Assembly (NCBI GenBank): GCA_015179025.1
Contig: WHUX01000009.1
Span: 372,001 to 436,000, forward strand
Reading direction: 5' to 3'
Length of the DNA: 64,000 bases
Origin: Terfezia claveryi
Taxonomy: Eukaryota; Ascomycota; Pezizomycetes; Pezizales; Pezizaceae
Part shown: one piece after another, positions 23,601 to 35,777 of the stretch
How positions within the stretch are numbered: position 1 is the first letter of the stretch
Layout of the letters: each line of letters begins with the position of its first letter
Position numbers and translations under genes: made by a program
The notes under the pieces: model-generated
What the model was told of the DNA's origin: nothing
Seen by the model: the letters and a program-made list of their open reading frames with translations, nothing else
Database searches by the model: none

Positions 23601-24960
23601 AGTGCCAATACTATAGAACATTCAACTTGGTATGTTGTGCGTTAATTTTTTATCTTGCACACGTTCAACCCGAGGGGTAATCTATATCATACCGTTGTTC
23701 CCTTAAGCCTGCATCCGATTGCATTCGAATCCCTGGGTGTCTTATCCGAGTGTTTCTATAGGTGTTTGCTTTTTTCTTTCACTCCAGAGAGCACCTCGGG
23801 GGCTCTTGCTGCTAGCACTATTCTGATTTGCGAAGGACTGCGGAAACGATTGGTCCGAACGGTGCCGGTGCCGACCCGTCCGAACTTTCACGGTAACCAA
23901 ATCGTTAAGTTCATGAACCATTTGACTGACTCTGGTAGCCAGTTTTTCTGTTATTGATGATGTTAAAAGGGAAATATTCTAAGGCGGTCACAGAACAGCT
24001 AAATAGTTTGGCGAAAAACACTTTAATCCGGAGATTAATAGGTTGTTTACTGTCAGGTGCAGCACTGGAGAATTGTTTATCCTAACAACCGCGGACCGAG
24101 TTATGAGAGTAATTTAACTCAATTAAGCTCTAGTTTTACTCTATCCGTTAACGTTGACATACCCGCCCGTCTATGCATTGTGAACCAGATTGGACGGGTA
24201 AGTTCGGTTCACCACGGCTGTAAGATTGGTAATAACCGGTAAGTTCAAAGCCTATGATATAGATTTCTCAGGTCTACCTCCATATCCAATAGTACCGCTC
24301 GATTGAGGTTGGCTATTTCCGTGTCTGGTAACTTGTAATACAGACACGAAATAATCTTAAACTTGAGCTCAAAGTTGTTGGAATTTAAGTTGAATGGTCA
24401 CACAAAACGGAAAATTAAGTCTGATTTTGTATGCCTATGTAATCAATTAAGAAAGCCGGTATACTACTTTGTTTTTCCATTTTTCTTTAAACCCTTATGC
24501 AGGCCTTCTGGCCTGACAGGCAATAAGTCTCAGAGAGCTACGTGCACACGTACATGAGTCGATTGATCTGGAGCTCCGTTTGTTCGACAAAGCTCAGGAT
24601 ATCATCGATAACCGTCTGGGTCGACCACAGGTTGGGTATTCACAGTTATAGACGCACACAAATCACGAATAAAATTCTGACATTTAACGACGAGGCCTGG
24701 TTTCTGCAACACGACCTATCAATCACGGCCTGCCAACGTATAAAATTACGAGCGTACTAGATATGGCGTCTGTGCGTGAAAAACCTCCCGCAATTATTTA
24801 CCGGGAGGTTTACTCGCGACAAACCCAAGATAAGAGATGGTTGGCGTTGAGTTAAACCATGTCAAGAAGCCCAGGATGTGTGGCTGATGACAGTTCAGCA
24901 ATTTAGAGCCGGGTCAGGAATTAGTTCCAGTTAGTGTCATGCATACTTTCATTTTTTATT
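20620..24960. other. Long intergenic stretch, no gene recognised
   Basis: A T12/A16 palindromic run at about 20770-20807 is visible. Otherwise both strands hold only short open frames. The segment at about 23640-24770 has several protein-like short frames but no motif, no consistent frame and no terminal repeats. Confidence 0.45.
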
Positions 24961-24964
24961 TATT

Positions 24965-25135
24965 TGATATACACATTTACTCATATGCGGTCCTGGTAAG
25001 GGGACCATGATGAGCTACCCGGAATCTCGGGTGGATTTAGGACAAGGCAAGTACCTTCTCATCGGGAATATTCGACTGCTCCTTATAATAGTTCTTGCAC
25101 TCTACTCTATGTATAAAATGTAAGGTACCGGAGAT
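24965..25135 (-). mobile_element. LINE 3' tail fragment
   Basis: The minus strand shows CCGGGTAGCTCATCATGG, GGACCGCATATGAGTAAA and then AAATAAATAAAAAATGAAA, matching the other LINE tails in order and ending A-rich. No convincing flanking direct repeat was found, so the left border is approximate. Confidence 0.6.
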
Positions 25136-25139
25136 TACG

Positions 25140-26890
25140 CTTACTCGAGTAACCACGTGCACAGTGAACCCTGCAAATAAACCACAACCTGACTTTGAAA
25201 CCTAAGCTTGCTGAGGTCACTTTTCTCCATCCTTGCATTTCGGAGTGCTCCTAGTCACGCCAGAGGGTGAGGGCCGGAGGCCACAGTGACGAATAACAAG
25301 GTAGCGGTTACCCTTTCCTATTGTGGAACTACTCTCGAAACCAATGTTTAAATGCTCTAGTGGAAACCGAGGGTAGCAGTTATGGGTCTTGGATCCCAGC
25401 CACATCTGTACGGATTCCATCTAGTAGTGCCCGGGTGCCACAAAAGTTCAACTGTGCCATCTAATGCTTTGAAGTTCAACTTCAGGGCGCAAAGTGCGTC
25501 TCAGAACGTGTAGTAGTACTTCAATCGTCTCAAATCCCCAAATTTCTACAATCTTGTTCTTGCCCAGCATACATTAGGGTAGGAACAAGGCCTAGGATGT
25601 TATCTTTCTCCTTTATGTTCCATTTGTTTGATAAGTAAATCCTGGTCTGCATGAGAGGTTACACAGTGTAGCTGTGTTACATGTGCAGTTGCTTTGCAGG
25701 CTGATGTCATGATGGGAAAAGGTTCAAGGGAAGATTGTGCCAGATAGCAAGCTGGTAGTATTTTTTTTAGATTTCTAGCACACAGTCACACACTGCAAAT
25801 TTCAAACCAGATTCAACACACACTTAGTTTCAGTGACTAGCGTGTATGATAATATACATGCCTTAGGGTCGAAATTGCGGCAATATCTAGTGTTTGCTAC
25901 TCCACATATTTTTGTATTTATTTTATTTTTTTAAAATACTCATTACTCGCTACAACACATATGGAGTGTGTGACCACTTCACTCTGTTGTACTTCACAAG
26001 GAACCCCTAGTACCTCAATAGATGGCGTTGCACATAGCTGGAAAATTAGAAATCTTCAACATCTTAGAGTGAGAAGTAGTGGTGGGATGTAAATTTCGGA
26101 TCTAGGGTTTTGGTTACTGCGAGCGTGTAGAAAATTGAATGCTTTATGTTTGTTGGGCGTACTATGAGACACCCACCTATATTCTAAGGCAAGACCAAAT
26201 AGGGCGTTCATGGCCATTGGTATAGGCCCAGGCCAAAACTAGGTATTGTTTAGCAGTGTTCATGACAAATAATACTATGAGTGCCAGCCCAAGTTTGATA
26301 TCAAGTTGCGTAAGTGATGCCGTTACCAGGGCATCAGAAATAGACACAAGGCTACACGTAAAATATTGGAAAGAAGCGTTAAAAATTACAATGAGCTCAA
26401 GATTACATCAACATTCCTTACACTCACCTCGTAAATAACCTGGCTTGGCATTCTATTCCTCTCTACCGGGTGACATGTATGAGTGTACATGTGGCGGAAG
26501 GGGGGGGCTTGGCCTGAATCCGGGATGAACTGCTGTAGCTGACATGTAGTTCGAGCAGAGGTCCATCACTCTCGCCTATTTAATGATTCCTTCATTCAAA
26601 GAATTTGAGGAGTTGCAATCACTTATTTTTAGGCGTGGTCACGTTGTCTTCAGGGTAACTACCTGCTACTTAGGTATTTAGGGTCTGTGTGTGATGTCTG
26701 TGATAATGAGTGATGGTTGCTCACTGAGCCCGCAGTGTTTAATTGCCTGAATTTGTTTAGAGCAGGGTGGGAACAACAGTAAAAAATTTGATGCAGCATT
26801 GACGCCGACGTCATGACAACAATTTAACAACTGACCAAAGGCGTCCTAATTAACTTATATCTCACATAAGTAGAAATTATCTTCAATAAT
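25140..26890. other. Intergenic, no gene recognised
   Basis: Only short open frames without motifs. I see no repeat structure. Confidence 0.45.
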
Positions 26891-26961
26891 GCATCAGTGG
26901 TCCAGTGGTATGATGAATCGTTGCCATCGATTCGACCGGGGTTCGATTCCCCGCTGATGCA
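26891..26961 (+). tRNA. tRNA-Gly (anticodon GCC)
   Basis: The 71-nt sequence folds as a full cloverleaf: acceptor stem GCATCAG/CTGATGC with discriminator A, D-loop GTCCAGTGGTATGAT, anticodon arm AATCG-TTGCCAT-CGATT with anticodon GCC, and T-arm CGGGG-TTCGATT-CCCCG. It includes the A box (TGGTCCAGTGG) and B box (GGTTCGATTCC) promoters. No intron. It is identical to the tRNA gene at 35778-35848 on the other strand. Confidence 0.97.
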
Positions 26962-27102
26962 GTAAATCAATTTAGATTTTTGTCCTTCCAGTCTTACCTG
27001 ACTTTAGTTTTTGTGAGCAGTTTCGCGGAAGATCTATATCCAGTAGTTATAGCCCACACCGTTCCGAATCTCTTGGGAAGTTCTTCCCAATTATTTAGAT
27101 GA

Positions 27103-27117
27103 TAGTCTGGTTGGCAT
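27103..27117 (-). repeat. Dispersed motif (reverse)
   Basis: Reads TAGTCTGGTTGGCAT on the plus strand. Confidence 0.65.
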
Positions 27118-27145
27118 TTAGATGAACTCGGAATATTGCCTAGAT

Positions 27146-27183
27146 GTAGTCTGGTTGGCACAAGCCCTTGGAAAAACCAGACT
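27146..27183. repeat. Dispersed motif as a facing inverted pair
   Basis: TAGTCTGGTTGGCACAAGCC is followed by CTTGGAAAA and AACCAGACTACC, so the outer ten bases TAGTCTGGTT and AACCAGACTA form inverted repeats about 38 bp across. This is compatible with a collapsed tiny inverted-repeat element. Confidence 0.6.
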
Positions 27184-28136
27184 ACCTTGGAAAGAGGCAC
27201 AATTGTATGACATAGGCCTAGAATCATGTTGGCTTAGTCCCCTATCTGGCATCCGAATTCTAGAGTTTCAGAAGGAATACCACACAATCATATTCGGCAC
27301 CAAGTCGAGATCGAAATTTCTCTATCTCACAGCACAAGTAACCAGACTAAGTACAGGTGTGATTGATATCGTCAATCTTGGGATTAACGTCATTGATGGT
27401 GGCCCAGTGCATTACCGGAGTTAGACGCACTTCCGGAATGCAGATATTTAATCATTTAAAATTCGGCTGTAGTGTAAATAGGCTCAATTCAAAACTATAT
27501 TTATAATAACTGTGTGGAAGTATTATAAAAGTGCTATTTTGGGGCAAGCAAAGATATGTTAGGTGGAAAGGAATGTAGAGGACTCTTTACCTAGTGATGC
27601 TCGTTGGAGGAACATCAGATAGATTCACCGAATAATTACTAGGGTTAGCTTCTAGTCAACTACCTCGTGCCGGATCTCGCTTCTCCGGTTGTAGTGGATA
27701 TGGAGCAATTCAAAGCTGATATGGCTAAAAAGTAGTGTTCGAACATTCTAAGGTCAGGGAAGATATTACCCTGAAGTTCGTAAATGGCTTATACAACTAA
27801 ACAGATATTAGAGGGGAGCCAGTAGCGATTCAAAGGACAGGCAAATCTGCCAGCCCGTGAGGGAAAAGGGGACTGTAAAGGAAATTACAAGGAAAATGCA
27901 TGCTATATCGTGTACTGTACCTCCTACGTCATATGCGTGAACAGATTCAAGGCTTCTATGTACATACCGTGACATGTAACACCATCTCGGTCCTTTTCTT
28001 TTGTTGGATACCATCTCGGTGAGCCTCTTCTTTCCACCTGGGCTTGTCAAGGTCCTCCTAGGATGCTGCTGCTCCAGATCCGATAAACTCAAACTGATGT
28101 CTCGGGCAGCCGAAGCCAGTCCTCAGCGGGGCAGCC

Positions 28137-28153
28137 TAGTCAGGTTGGCACAA
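28137..28153 (-). repeat. Dispersed motif (reverse, one mismatch)
   Basis: Reads TAGTCAGGTTGGCACAA, with one change from the consensus TAGTCTGGTTGGCACAA. Confidence 0.6.
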
Positions 28154-28717
28154 TACTCTCCAAATGGGCAGCCACAGTGGGGGGATATGCACATACCAGC
28201 GAATACGGTGTGCGTACCTGGGTGGAGCTATTTCTGTTGGGGGCCCGATCGGGCAGAGAGGGCTTGCTGATACCATCCTGTTTACACTAGGTCCAGACTA
28301 CCACACTTAACCCCATGGCCGCGAGATATTTGAGACCACGGGAATTGCGTGCGTGCACATGCATGTTCGAAACGAATGACCAGGGCTTGGAGATACAGGT
28401 CCTGTTGTTTCTATGCCCAGTGGTTGATGGGATTACGCTCATAGAGCTCATAAAGGAAACCCACCTCGACCAAGCCATCACAAATGACATACTGGTAGCA
28501 GCCTACCTACCAACGGCTAGGTCCCAACTCCAATACCAGCCTCCTGACGATGATTATGATACGCACCCAAGCCAAGAAAAACCACAATATAGTCAAAGGC
28601 TTGGTAAGGATGATGTGATTGTGGGCCAAGGTTGTGGGACAAGGTTGCTTCGGTGCACACTGAAGGGGGTTTTCAATGTTATTTATTTATTGATCTATTT
28701 ATCACTTTGTACATATT

Positions 28718-28795
28718 TAGCTCAGGGCGTACAGACCCTTGAATCCACCCCTAAGGTTGCGCACACGAGTACTGAGTGGAAAAAAAAAAAAAAAA
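28718..28795 (+). mobile_element. LINE 3' tail with poly(A)
   Basis: GACCCTTGAATCCACCCC, GCACACGAGTACTGAGTGG and a run of 16 A form the same terminal order as the other LINE tails, in plus orientation. No flanking direct repeat was recognised, so the 5' border is uncertain. Confidence 0.65.
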
Positions 28796-29598
28796 GCCTG
28801 GCGGCCCATCTAATTTGCAAACAAAAAAATTGTTTGTGTATCAATCCAAGGCCTTGGTCAGAAGGATTGATGGAGTGGGCAATCGATGGCATATTAGTCC
28901 CGTTGAGGGTACGAGTAGACATCCATGCTACAACATTCTTCTAGTATGTACTTACATTATATTAAACCTATGTTTAAGTCCTCAATATTTACTAAAATAG
29001 CACCTCAGCAGAGAATATATTTCAATAATGATATTCCCAGCCCCATTGACAGCCCGAATTCAGATTCCATATGGCTGAAACATGGATCTGGGCGGCGAAT
29101 CCTGGCAATGGCAATATGCTATGGCATAATAATCAATCGATCATCGAAATGTGAGTTACGGATTGAAGTGTTCACTAGTTCGTGGAATTTGTCTTCGTTT
29201 ACATCATGCATTTACGTCTCTACAACTGTATGATGACAAACTTGTGTGTCAATATAGGTCCGCTCAACCTCCAATCGTCGAGTTTGTGAGGATTACGCAT
29301 TTGATGGGAGTCATTCGGTAGTATTTAATTGTAAGAACCTTTCCGTGTTCATTGGTTATTATTATACCCACAAAGTATGACTGTATCAATCTTTGATACA
29401 CAGCGCATAAATTGCAATTTGTTCATGCTTACAAACCTTCAATTCACTCTGGTCTTGAAAAGAGAACATCCCTGTGTTGCACAAAGGCTTGATCACATAT
29501 CTAGAAGCACAACTCACCTTCAAAGAAATTTATCTGAAATTCAATTACGCCACAACTACTGTGTACGTACTGGGGAGGTTGGTGATCTACCTCAGGCA

Positions 29599-29615
29599 TA
29601 GTCTGGTTGGCACAA
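29599..29615 (-). repeat. Dispersed motif (reverse)
   Basis: Reads TAGTCTGGTTGGCACAA, an exact consensus copy. Confidence 0.7.
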
Positions 29616-31144
29616 TCGTAATTTGTAACTCAGGACGACAGCAATGCTAACGAAGACTTGGGCTCTCAGTGCAGTCAGATTTGTAGCTATGTATCCGGTA
29701 TAAGCGTATGTCCAGCGGAACTGCATTAGGAAAACTTGATAATCTCTCTAGCTCCCGTGTCACCAAGTATGTACTGGCCAATGAGCATAACCTGCTAACC
29801 GAACGTATTCGCCATTGAAAAATCCATCAAGGCATTTACCATCAAGGCACCGTGGTATGAATGTATATCCAGGCTGTTGTAACGCCGAAGTTCTTGTGCT
29901 AAAATTCAGTCGATTGAACAATCAAGTAATTGAAGGTCTTTGTTTGTCATTGCGTCTCCGGAAGGATAATGATCGGAGAGCAGGCCGTAATAACCTATAT
30001 CTAGCTAGATAATGGGTCACATATGGCGCAAATTCACGGCTCGATAGAGCGGATCCTCGTATTGTTGGTGCAGGGCCGAAGTATTCGATTCTAATATTCC
30101 GTATGACGCTCCAATTTCTCAGAGTTGCTAAATATATGTAACTCCCAATGGTAGTTCTGCGCACGAAAAATCACTAGAAGACCACCATGCAATCCTCGCT
30201 ATTATTGAGTCTTATGCCATCCGAGCTGTGTAGTAGGTAGCTGCAGGAGCTAATGGCCGAAAGGGCTTTGTGGAGAGTAAGTGACAAAAACGAACTATAG
30301 ACATTCAGGGGGCGTTTGTGATGAGGACATTAGAAGATATTGGGGATAATCCTTGTGGCAGAGCGATGAGAAGTAGATTGAGTCTGGGTGGGTGTACATA
30401 CAGCGACAATGGAGCCCAACGCGTCGAAAGCATGAGCTCGCAACGCTGTGCATGCTAAAACCAGTAAATGTATCAATATATTTGTGTGTCTGAAGCATTC
30501 ATTGGCTTCATCTACATACTTACCCCTTCTGAATTGATATATCTCAATTAATTCTCTCTGGCTGGGACTCCGTGATAGAGCGTCGGGCCTTGGCAGCAAC
30601 GCCTCTGGTTACTATTGTACTATTGTCGCAGACGAAATAAACTTGCGATCACGAATTCAAACATGCAAGGATCTCGAACATCAATCTCGAGTCTCTCGAA
30701 GCGCATCGAAACCGGTGGAGATGTTACGGAATACGACTCATCACAGTTTGCTCAAACCGAGCGGAACACACTCCCCTCGAACGCGGATCCTTGGGCCTCT
30801 ACTGGGCCAGTTTGTCACTTGAAAAGGACACATAACCCTGACAACCCTGACAGTTGGGATACTGTACGCAAGACATCGTATATATTAAATACTTACCCCA
30901 TCCTCAGGAGAGGTTCATGACGTTCTTCAGGGGTAGCTCATGTTTATGCGCTGTAGCCTAGAAGTTTGCATGTTTGGCGGGGTACTCTGCATGAGCCAAG
31001 TGAGCAAAACACGCAGCTCAGTTGGTGATGCACGAGAGCACGTAGGTCTGCTATCTACGAAAAATGCAGGATTTGCTCTCCTCCATATAACTTTCGCTGC
31101 CTGCGATACGCCGGGGAAAAGCACTAATTCTCTATTGGAGAGAG

Positions 31145-31158
31145 CTAGTCTGGTTGCA
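31145..31158 (-). repeat. Dispersed motif (reverse, partial)
   Basis: Reads CTAGTCTGGTTGCACG, lacking one G of the consensus, about 640 bp upstream of the kinase start. Confidence 0.5.
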
Positions 31159-31795
31159 CGTTCTGTGGCCGTTGACGTGCGCCCCTTGGCAGGATTGCTC
31201 TCGCTCTGAGGCCGAGATCCACCTCGACCTTCCTGCTCAATATAGTCATTGAACCTCAGCGGTGCTCTCGTTCCCCCACCGCCTGCTCAATGTCCCCTCT
31301 CTCAATCTCTCCCTCCTCCTTCTCTGGACTCCTCACTCTCCTTCATCTCTTTCCACAAAACACTCTCACTCTTCCCCTCTGTTCGACCCATTGCACCACC
31401 TCCGGCGCATCATCTTTCAAACAGACACCATCAAAGATACTCCTACTCAGAGGACCTCGTTTACTCATACTCCATTTCCATCTTTTTCGGGTGCCCCAGG
31501 AGCACTTCCCACCGTTTCCTGCAAGCCGTCCGGATACTGCCTGCAGTGGCCCTAGTATTACTTCACTTCTTAGAGGCCACATCTGGCCACATCTGGTCTC
31601 TGTTCAGCTTCTCGACAGAACTGTGTATAGCTTGTGAGGGCTCACAGTAAGCCCTTCATTGCCCTGGAGGCAGTGTTTGCTAGACACATCTGTATGTATC
31701 TTAAATCTGAAAAGATACCCCACAATTCAATCAACACTGAAACTGAAACTGACGAGTGCAGACTTCCACTTCGAAACGAATATCATATATTTGCG

Positions 31796-34700
31796 ATGAG
31801 CCGATACGGAGTTTACCCTGGAAATACTTCAGCATCGACGTCTACGACCGGTGAGACCATCAGCGAAAGCGACGAGGATTCAAAAGAGTTGAAGGGGGAT
31901 GGGGACGGCAAAGCGAAGCAAGAGCCGGAGCCACAGAGGTCGGAATCACTTCCCGATGGAACAAACCAGCAATGCCCAGATCCTACGACCAGCACTGGTG
32001 AGTCTACCGCGAGGCAATCGACAACTGCTACACCGGTTCTTGAATTGCCAGCTGGGCCTCTAGACCCGCTTTCGCTTGCATCTGTGTTGTCTTTCCATTC
32101 CGGGGAAGCCCTCACACCACTGGAACGGTTCGTCTTCAATGCCCTAATTGAACATTACTGCTCACAACGGGTCAGCTCATACCTGTCTGGGAATCTTCCA
32201 CACCATGTCCATGAGGCATACAGGAGGCAGCTCTACCAGCGTGTCACTTCCTCGTTTGGGATGTCTGGAGGGTTTGACCGGGATGAGTTTCGGGGTGTGC
32301 GCGAATCGGTGCTGGAGGGGTTATCGGCAATTGTGAATACTGAGATGGTCAATATTATTCAAGAGGCATCTCTTCAACAAGGACCTATAACGCCTGCAGT
32401 AGAATATACGCCGCGAGAACCCGACTTCGACTGGCTCGCGGTTGAGAGTCTTGAAGGAAATGAGGTTGTTATGAAGGGTGCGAGAAGGGCTAATCGTCCA
32501 AAGAGCAGTGATAACCTTGCTCCGATAACCTTTGTTCAAGCGAACCCCAGAATGGCAACAGGGCTGGAACGACCAGCTACTAGTGATGGAAGGAAAATTG
32601 GTGGTATGCCAGGTATTTCTCGGCATAGAGAAGGAAGTCACCTCCGAAGCGGAAGACGTCCGGATTTGGTGAGAGCCATGAGTTTTGACCACTTGAATCA
32701 GGCAGTGAATGGTCCAAAAACACCAACATTTGCTCCCCCAGTGCTTACCAGGAGTGCTACATCATATACACCAGGCTACAGGACCACAGGGTATCAGACG
32801 CCACAGCCAAGAACCTCAACCCCCCATGGCCAAAGCCATCAATTCCGCTTTGGTCCAGCTCCACCCCTATCTACGAAGGAGCGCAATGCTCCAACCATAC
32901 CATCTATGCATCACAGAGCACCATCCGGCCGAATCCCACCACATATCTCCAATATGCCTGCCATACGAGCCTCCGTCTCGCTGCAGCAGCAAACTGCCCA
33001 AGCAGTTCCAATGGAAAGATCATGGTCTGTGGATAGAACCTTGTCTTTATTCCACCCACAACCACAGCACCCAGCTGAGCTGTCCAGCGACCAATTAGAG
33101 CAGTTCATTACAAGCAAGACGTCGCGATACAAGACCGATTTCATAGAGCTCGCCTTTCTTGGAAAAGGTGGCTTTGCGTCTGTTTACAAGGTCAGGAATA
33201 GTCTTGATGGGAGGGAATATGCAATCAAGAAAGTTCCAATTAGAGCCAAACACTTGAATGATAAAGATAAACTTGATTTGATTTTCAAGGAGATCAAGAC
33301 ATTGGCAAAGCTGGAGCACGGAAATATTGTGAGATATTATAGTGCTTGGGTTGAGTCAGCAAATGGGTTGTGGGAGAGGCCTGGAAAAAAGGCTTGGTCA
33401 GCAGCCGCCCCCGAAGCACGCAGCAAGGCAGAAAGTCCAAGAATGGTTTCTCAGGTAATCACTAAAAATATGAACTTGAGTCACGGCACTACACCGGACA
33501 GGGCCAAAACGAAAAGAGGGCCGGTGTTAACAGAAATTCCAGTTCTTAGTGGTGCAGCTTTTATTGATGATGGCGAATTGGAAGATCCATTGAGGGTTAA
33601 CTTTTCCAATACAGCTGATGATGATACAATGGGAATTCAGTTCGGCGATGACACCACCAAGGATTCGAATAGCACTCGGAGCCCAGCCACGATTGTCGTG
33701 ACTGTCCAAGCAGCAGACAGTGACTCGAGTGATACAGTCTCCACTCCTGGGGAAGATGAAGATGGGGACGTGTCGTCAGACATTGAAGTAATTCCTCGGT
33801 TTGCTTTTCCATCAATCGCTACTCAGATTCCGCTCCCGCTCTCGCCCCAGTGCTCGGTCGAGTACCTACCACACAGGAGAACAAGCTTTGTTTCAGATGT
33901 GGATAAGGACGGGAATGAGATACAATATGTGGAACCCTTCCCGAGTGAAAGTGGGCTGGTAGAGGGTCCTTCAGCGCAGCTACTGCCGGATAGAGCGCGG
34001 GAGCTTAGGGAATTCAAAGAATTGAGTAAGAAGGAAGGGGGCGGTGATAATTCCGTTTTTGACGATGAGGATACCGACGATACTGGCGGTGAGGAGAGTT
34101 GCGATACGACGAGTGTCAGTATACGCACCTCGAATAGGAAGGCTGGAAAAGGAAATCTGGACAACAAGCAATTAGCTCTACTCCGAGCCGCAAGGATGGC
34201 GAAGAAGGAAGCGGAGAGGAAAGAGATTTTGACGCTAATGATCATGATGAGTGTGCATCCATTGACATTGAAGGAGTTTCTGCGATATGAGGGCTCAGAG
34301 TCTACCCAGGATTCGGCTAAGTACCAGTTTTCTTTACCTCACGGATTAGCGATCCAGATGGAGCAAAATAACCATGACTCGTCGAAGCAGAAGGAGAGGT
34401 ATTGTTGGCATCTGAAGTGCGCGCTGAAGCTGTTCAGGGGTGTGTTGGATGGAGCAGAGTACCTCCACAACAAGGGTATCGTGCACCGAGATCTTAAACC
34501 AGGCAATATTTTCTTGAATATTGAGGTGCATGATCAAGATGTGAATGGTGCCAAGGATAAGAGACTCGATTGCCGATATTGCGACAAGAGATGTGGAGTG
34601 GTCCCGCGAATTGGAGACTTTGGGCTAGTTGCGGAGTTGGTTGATGGCGTGAGGAGGAAGAACGGCCAAGCTGGGGAGGGTGAAGCAGGTGACGGTGATA

Positions 34701-35155
34701 TCCTTAGGGGAAATGTGGTGGGAACAGCATTGTATCGACCACCACCATCGACCGATGAGGATGAGGAAGACGCGGGATCGAGCTCAGACGAGTATCAGTT
34801 TCAGTTTGCAAATACACTTCCGGATGGGCCAGGTGTTGCAGCACATCACAGCAGACGCAGGAAGAATATTATCTGTGAAAAGACGGATATTTATGCGTTG
34901 GGGATTATCTTCTTTGAATTGCTGTATCGATGTGATACTGGGAGTGAGAGGGTGAAATGTATAATGGATGTGAGGGAAGGTAGAAAGCTGCCAGAGGACT
35001 GGAAAGAGAGAGTCTGTAAAGAGGGAGGAGTCAAGGAAGTGGGGGCGGAGGCGCTGGGTAGGTGTGTAATGGGAATGACGACGGGAAGGAGGGCGCACAG
35101 GTGGGATTTGGGTAGGGTGAGGGCGGAGTTAAGGATGTTGGATGCCTGGGAGTAA
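31796..35155 (+). CDS. HRI-type eIF2-alpha kinase
   Basis: Predicted Ser/Thr kinase of the eIF2-alpha family (HRI/IfkB branch), which phosphorylates translation initiation factor eIF2 under stress. Single exon, 1119 aa from the ATG of MSRYGVYPG. An in-frame ATG at 31634 would add 54 poorly supported residues. An N-terminal conserved segment (TPLERFVFNALIEHYC) resembles the HRI N-domain. The kinase starts near residue 448: Gly loop LGKGGFASVYKV (455-466) and catalytic Lys in YAIKKV (K478). A family-typical insert of about 300 aa, acidic and Ser-rich, separates the lobes. The C-lobe has HRDLKPGN (897-904) and DFG (941-943), then TDIYALGIIFFELL. After GTALYRPP (about 978-985) the usual SPEQ is not seen, and about 40 extra acidic/basic residues precede CEKTDIYALG. 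No RWD or HisRS domain is present, so it is not Gcn2. A CT-rich tract at about 31280-31400 upstream is typical of fungal promoters. A symbol ifkB would follow Aspergillus usage, but orthology is untested. Confidence 0.9.
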   Translation: MSRYGVYPGNTSASTSTTGETISESDEDSKELKGDGDGKAKQEPEPQRSESLPDGTNQQCPDPTTSTGESTARQSTTATPVLELPAGPLDPLSLASVLSFHSGEALTPLERFVFNALIEHYCSQRVSSYLSGNLPHHVHEAYRRQLYQRVTSSFGMSGGFDRDEFRGVRESVLEGLSAIVNTEMVNIIQEASLQQGPITPAVEYTPREPDFDWLAVESLEGNEVVMKGARRANRPKSSDNLAPITFVQANPRMATGLERPATSDGRKIGGMPGISRHREGSHLRSGRRPDLVRAMSFDHLNQAVNGPKTPTFAPPVLTRSATSYTPGYRTTGYQTPQPRTSTPHGQSHQFRFGPAPPLSTKERNAPTIPSMHHRAPSGRIPPHISNMPAIRASVSLQQQTAQAVPMERSWSVDRTLSLFHPQPQHPAELSSDQLEQFITSKTSRYKTDFIELAFLGKGGFASVYKVRNSLDGREYAIKKVPIRAKHLNDKDKLDLIFKEIKTLAKLEHGNIVRYYSAWVESANGLWERPGKKAWSAAAPEARSKAESPRMVSQVITKNMNLSHGTTPDRAKTKRGPVLTEIPVLSGAAFIDDGELEDPLRVNFSNTADDDTMGIQFGDDTTKDSNSTRSPATIVVTVQAADSDSSDTVSTPGEDEDGDVSSDIEVIPRFAFPSIATQIPLPLSPQCSVEYLPHRRTSFVSDVDKDGNEIQYVEPFPSESGLVEGPSAQLLPDRARELREFKELSKKEGGGDNSVFDDEDTDDTGGEESCDTTSVSIRTSNRKAGKGNLDNKQLALLRAARMAKKEAERKEILTLMIMMSVHPLTLKEFLRYEGSESTQDSAKYQFSLPHGLAIQMEQNNHDSSKQKERYCWHLKCALKLFRGVLDGAEYLHNKGIVHRDLKPGNIFLNIEVHDQDVNGAKDKRLDCRYCDKRCGVVPRIGDFGLVAELVDGVRRKNGQAGEGEAGDGDILRGNVVGTALYRPPPSTDEDEEDAGSSSDEYQFQFANTLPDGPGVAAHHSRRRKNIICEKTDIYALGIIFFELLYRCDTGSERVKCIMDVREGRKLPEDWKERVCKEGGVKEVGAEALGRCVMGMTTGRRAHRWDLGRVRAELRMLDAWE

Positions 35156-35777
35156 TCCTTCCTCACACCGCGATTGACATCACCCTCCTGCTATGGGATA
35201 TGGTGTGCCTGCCATATGGGGCCTTCGGAATTTTTTTTGCCTTTTAAGATAATATCCTCAGGTTTACCCTTTTTTTTTTTCTCGCTGATTGGGTAGTTTA
35301 ACATTTGCATGGACAATCTCCACTAATCAATGTTTGGTTACCCGATTTATTTTGCTGTATATATTTTGCGGGCGTGTTTGGACTGGACAATTCTGGACTG
35401 GACTGCTCTCAAATTACATTTACTTGCTGGGTTATTGGATATGGGAGTTCAAGGAGGACTTCGTGTTGCAATTGGCGTGGCTTATCTGATGGCTGTATGT
35501 GTTTCTTATATTAGTGCAAGTGGAGTTTGCTAGGGTGAAGATTGCTTTTTGCATTGAATGGCATGGCTTGATAAATATTTGCTTGATCATGAGGATATCA
35601 TACACTTTACTCCCGCTCTTGCACTAGCTATACACATGTGACCGCACCAAGGAGGCTTGACCTCAAAATAAGAGGGGCTTGCGAAAATAACATCCAGAAG
35701 GAGGCACAAACTCGGGAAGCAAAAGGAGATAAAAAGGACGTAAAAAAGGAAAGCGTGCAACGCTCCGTAAGTATGTA
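35156..35777. other. Intergenic between kinase and tRNA genes
   Basis: T-rich runs (35227-35235 and 35269-35280) just downstream of the kinase stop are probably in its 3' untranslated region. Nothing else was recognised. Confidence 0.45.

Larger units (their letters stand above)
26962..31240. other. Intergenic with dispersed motif copies
   Basis: No protein gene recognised. The 209-codon frame at 28315-28944 has no recognisable domain and runs through a LINE tail, so I do not call it. The stretch holds five copies of the dispersed motif in reverse orientation (27103, 27147, 28137, 29599, 31145). Confidence 0.5.

Noticed and set aside
28315..28944. 209-codon plus frame as a gene
   Set aside because: It runs through a LINE tail and its poly(A), giving a Lys run, and shows no domain or splice context.
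31249..31650. Upstream frames before the kinase as a separate gene
   Set aside because: They lie in a CT-rich promoter/5' leader tract, with low-complexity Ser/Pro/Leu composition in all three frames.
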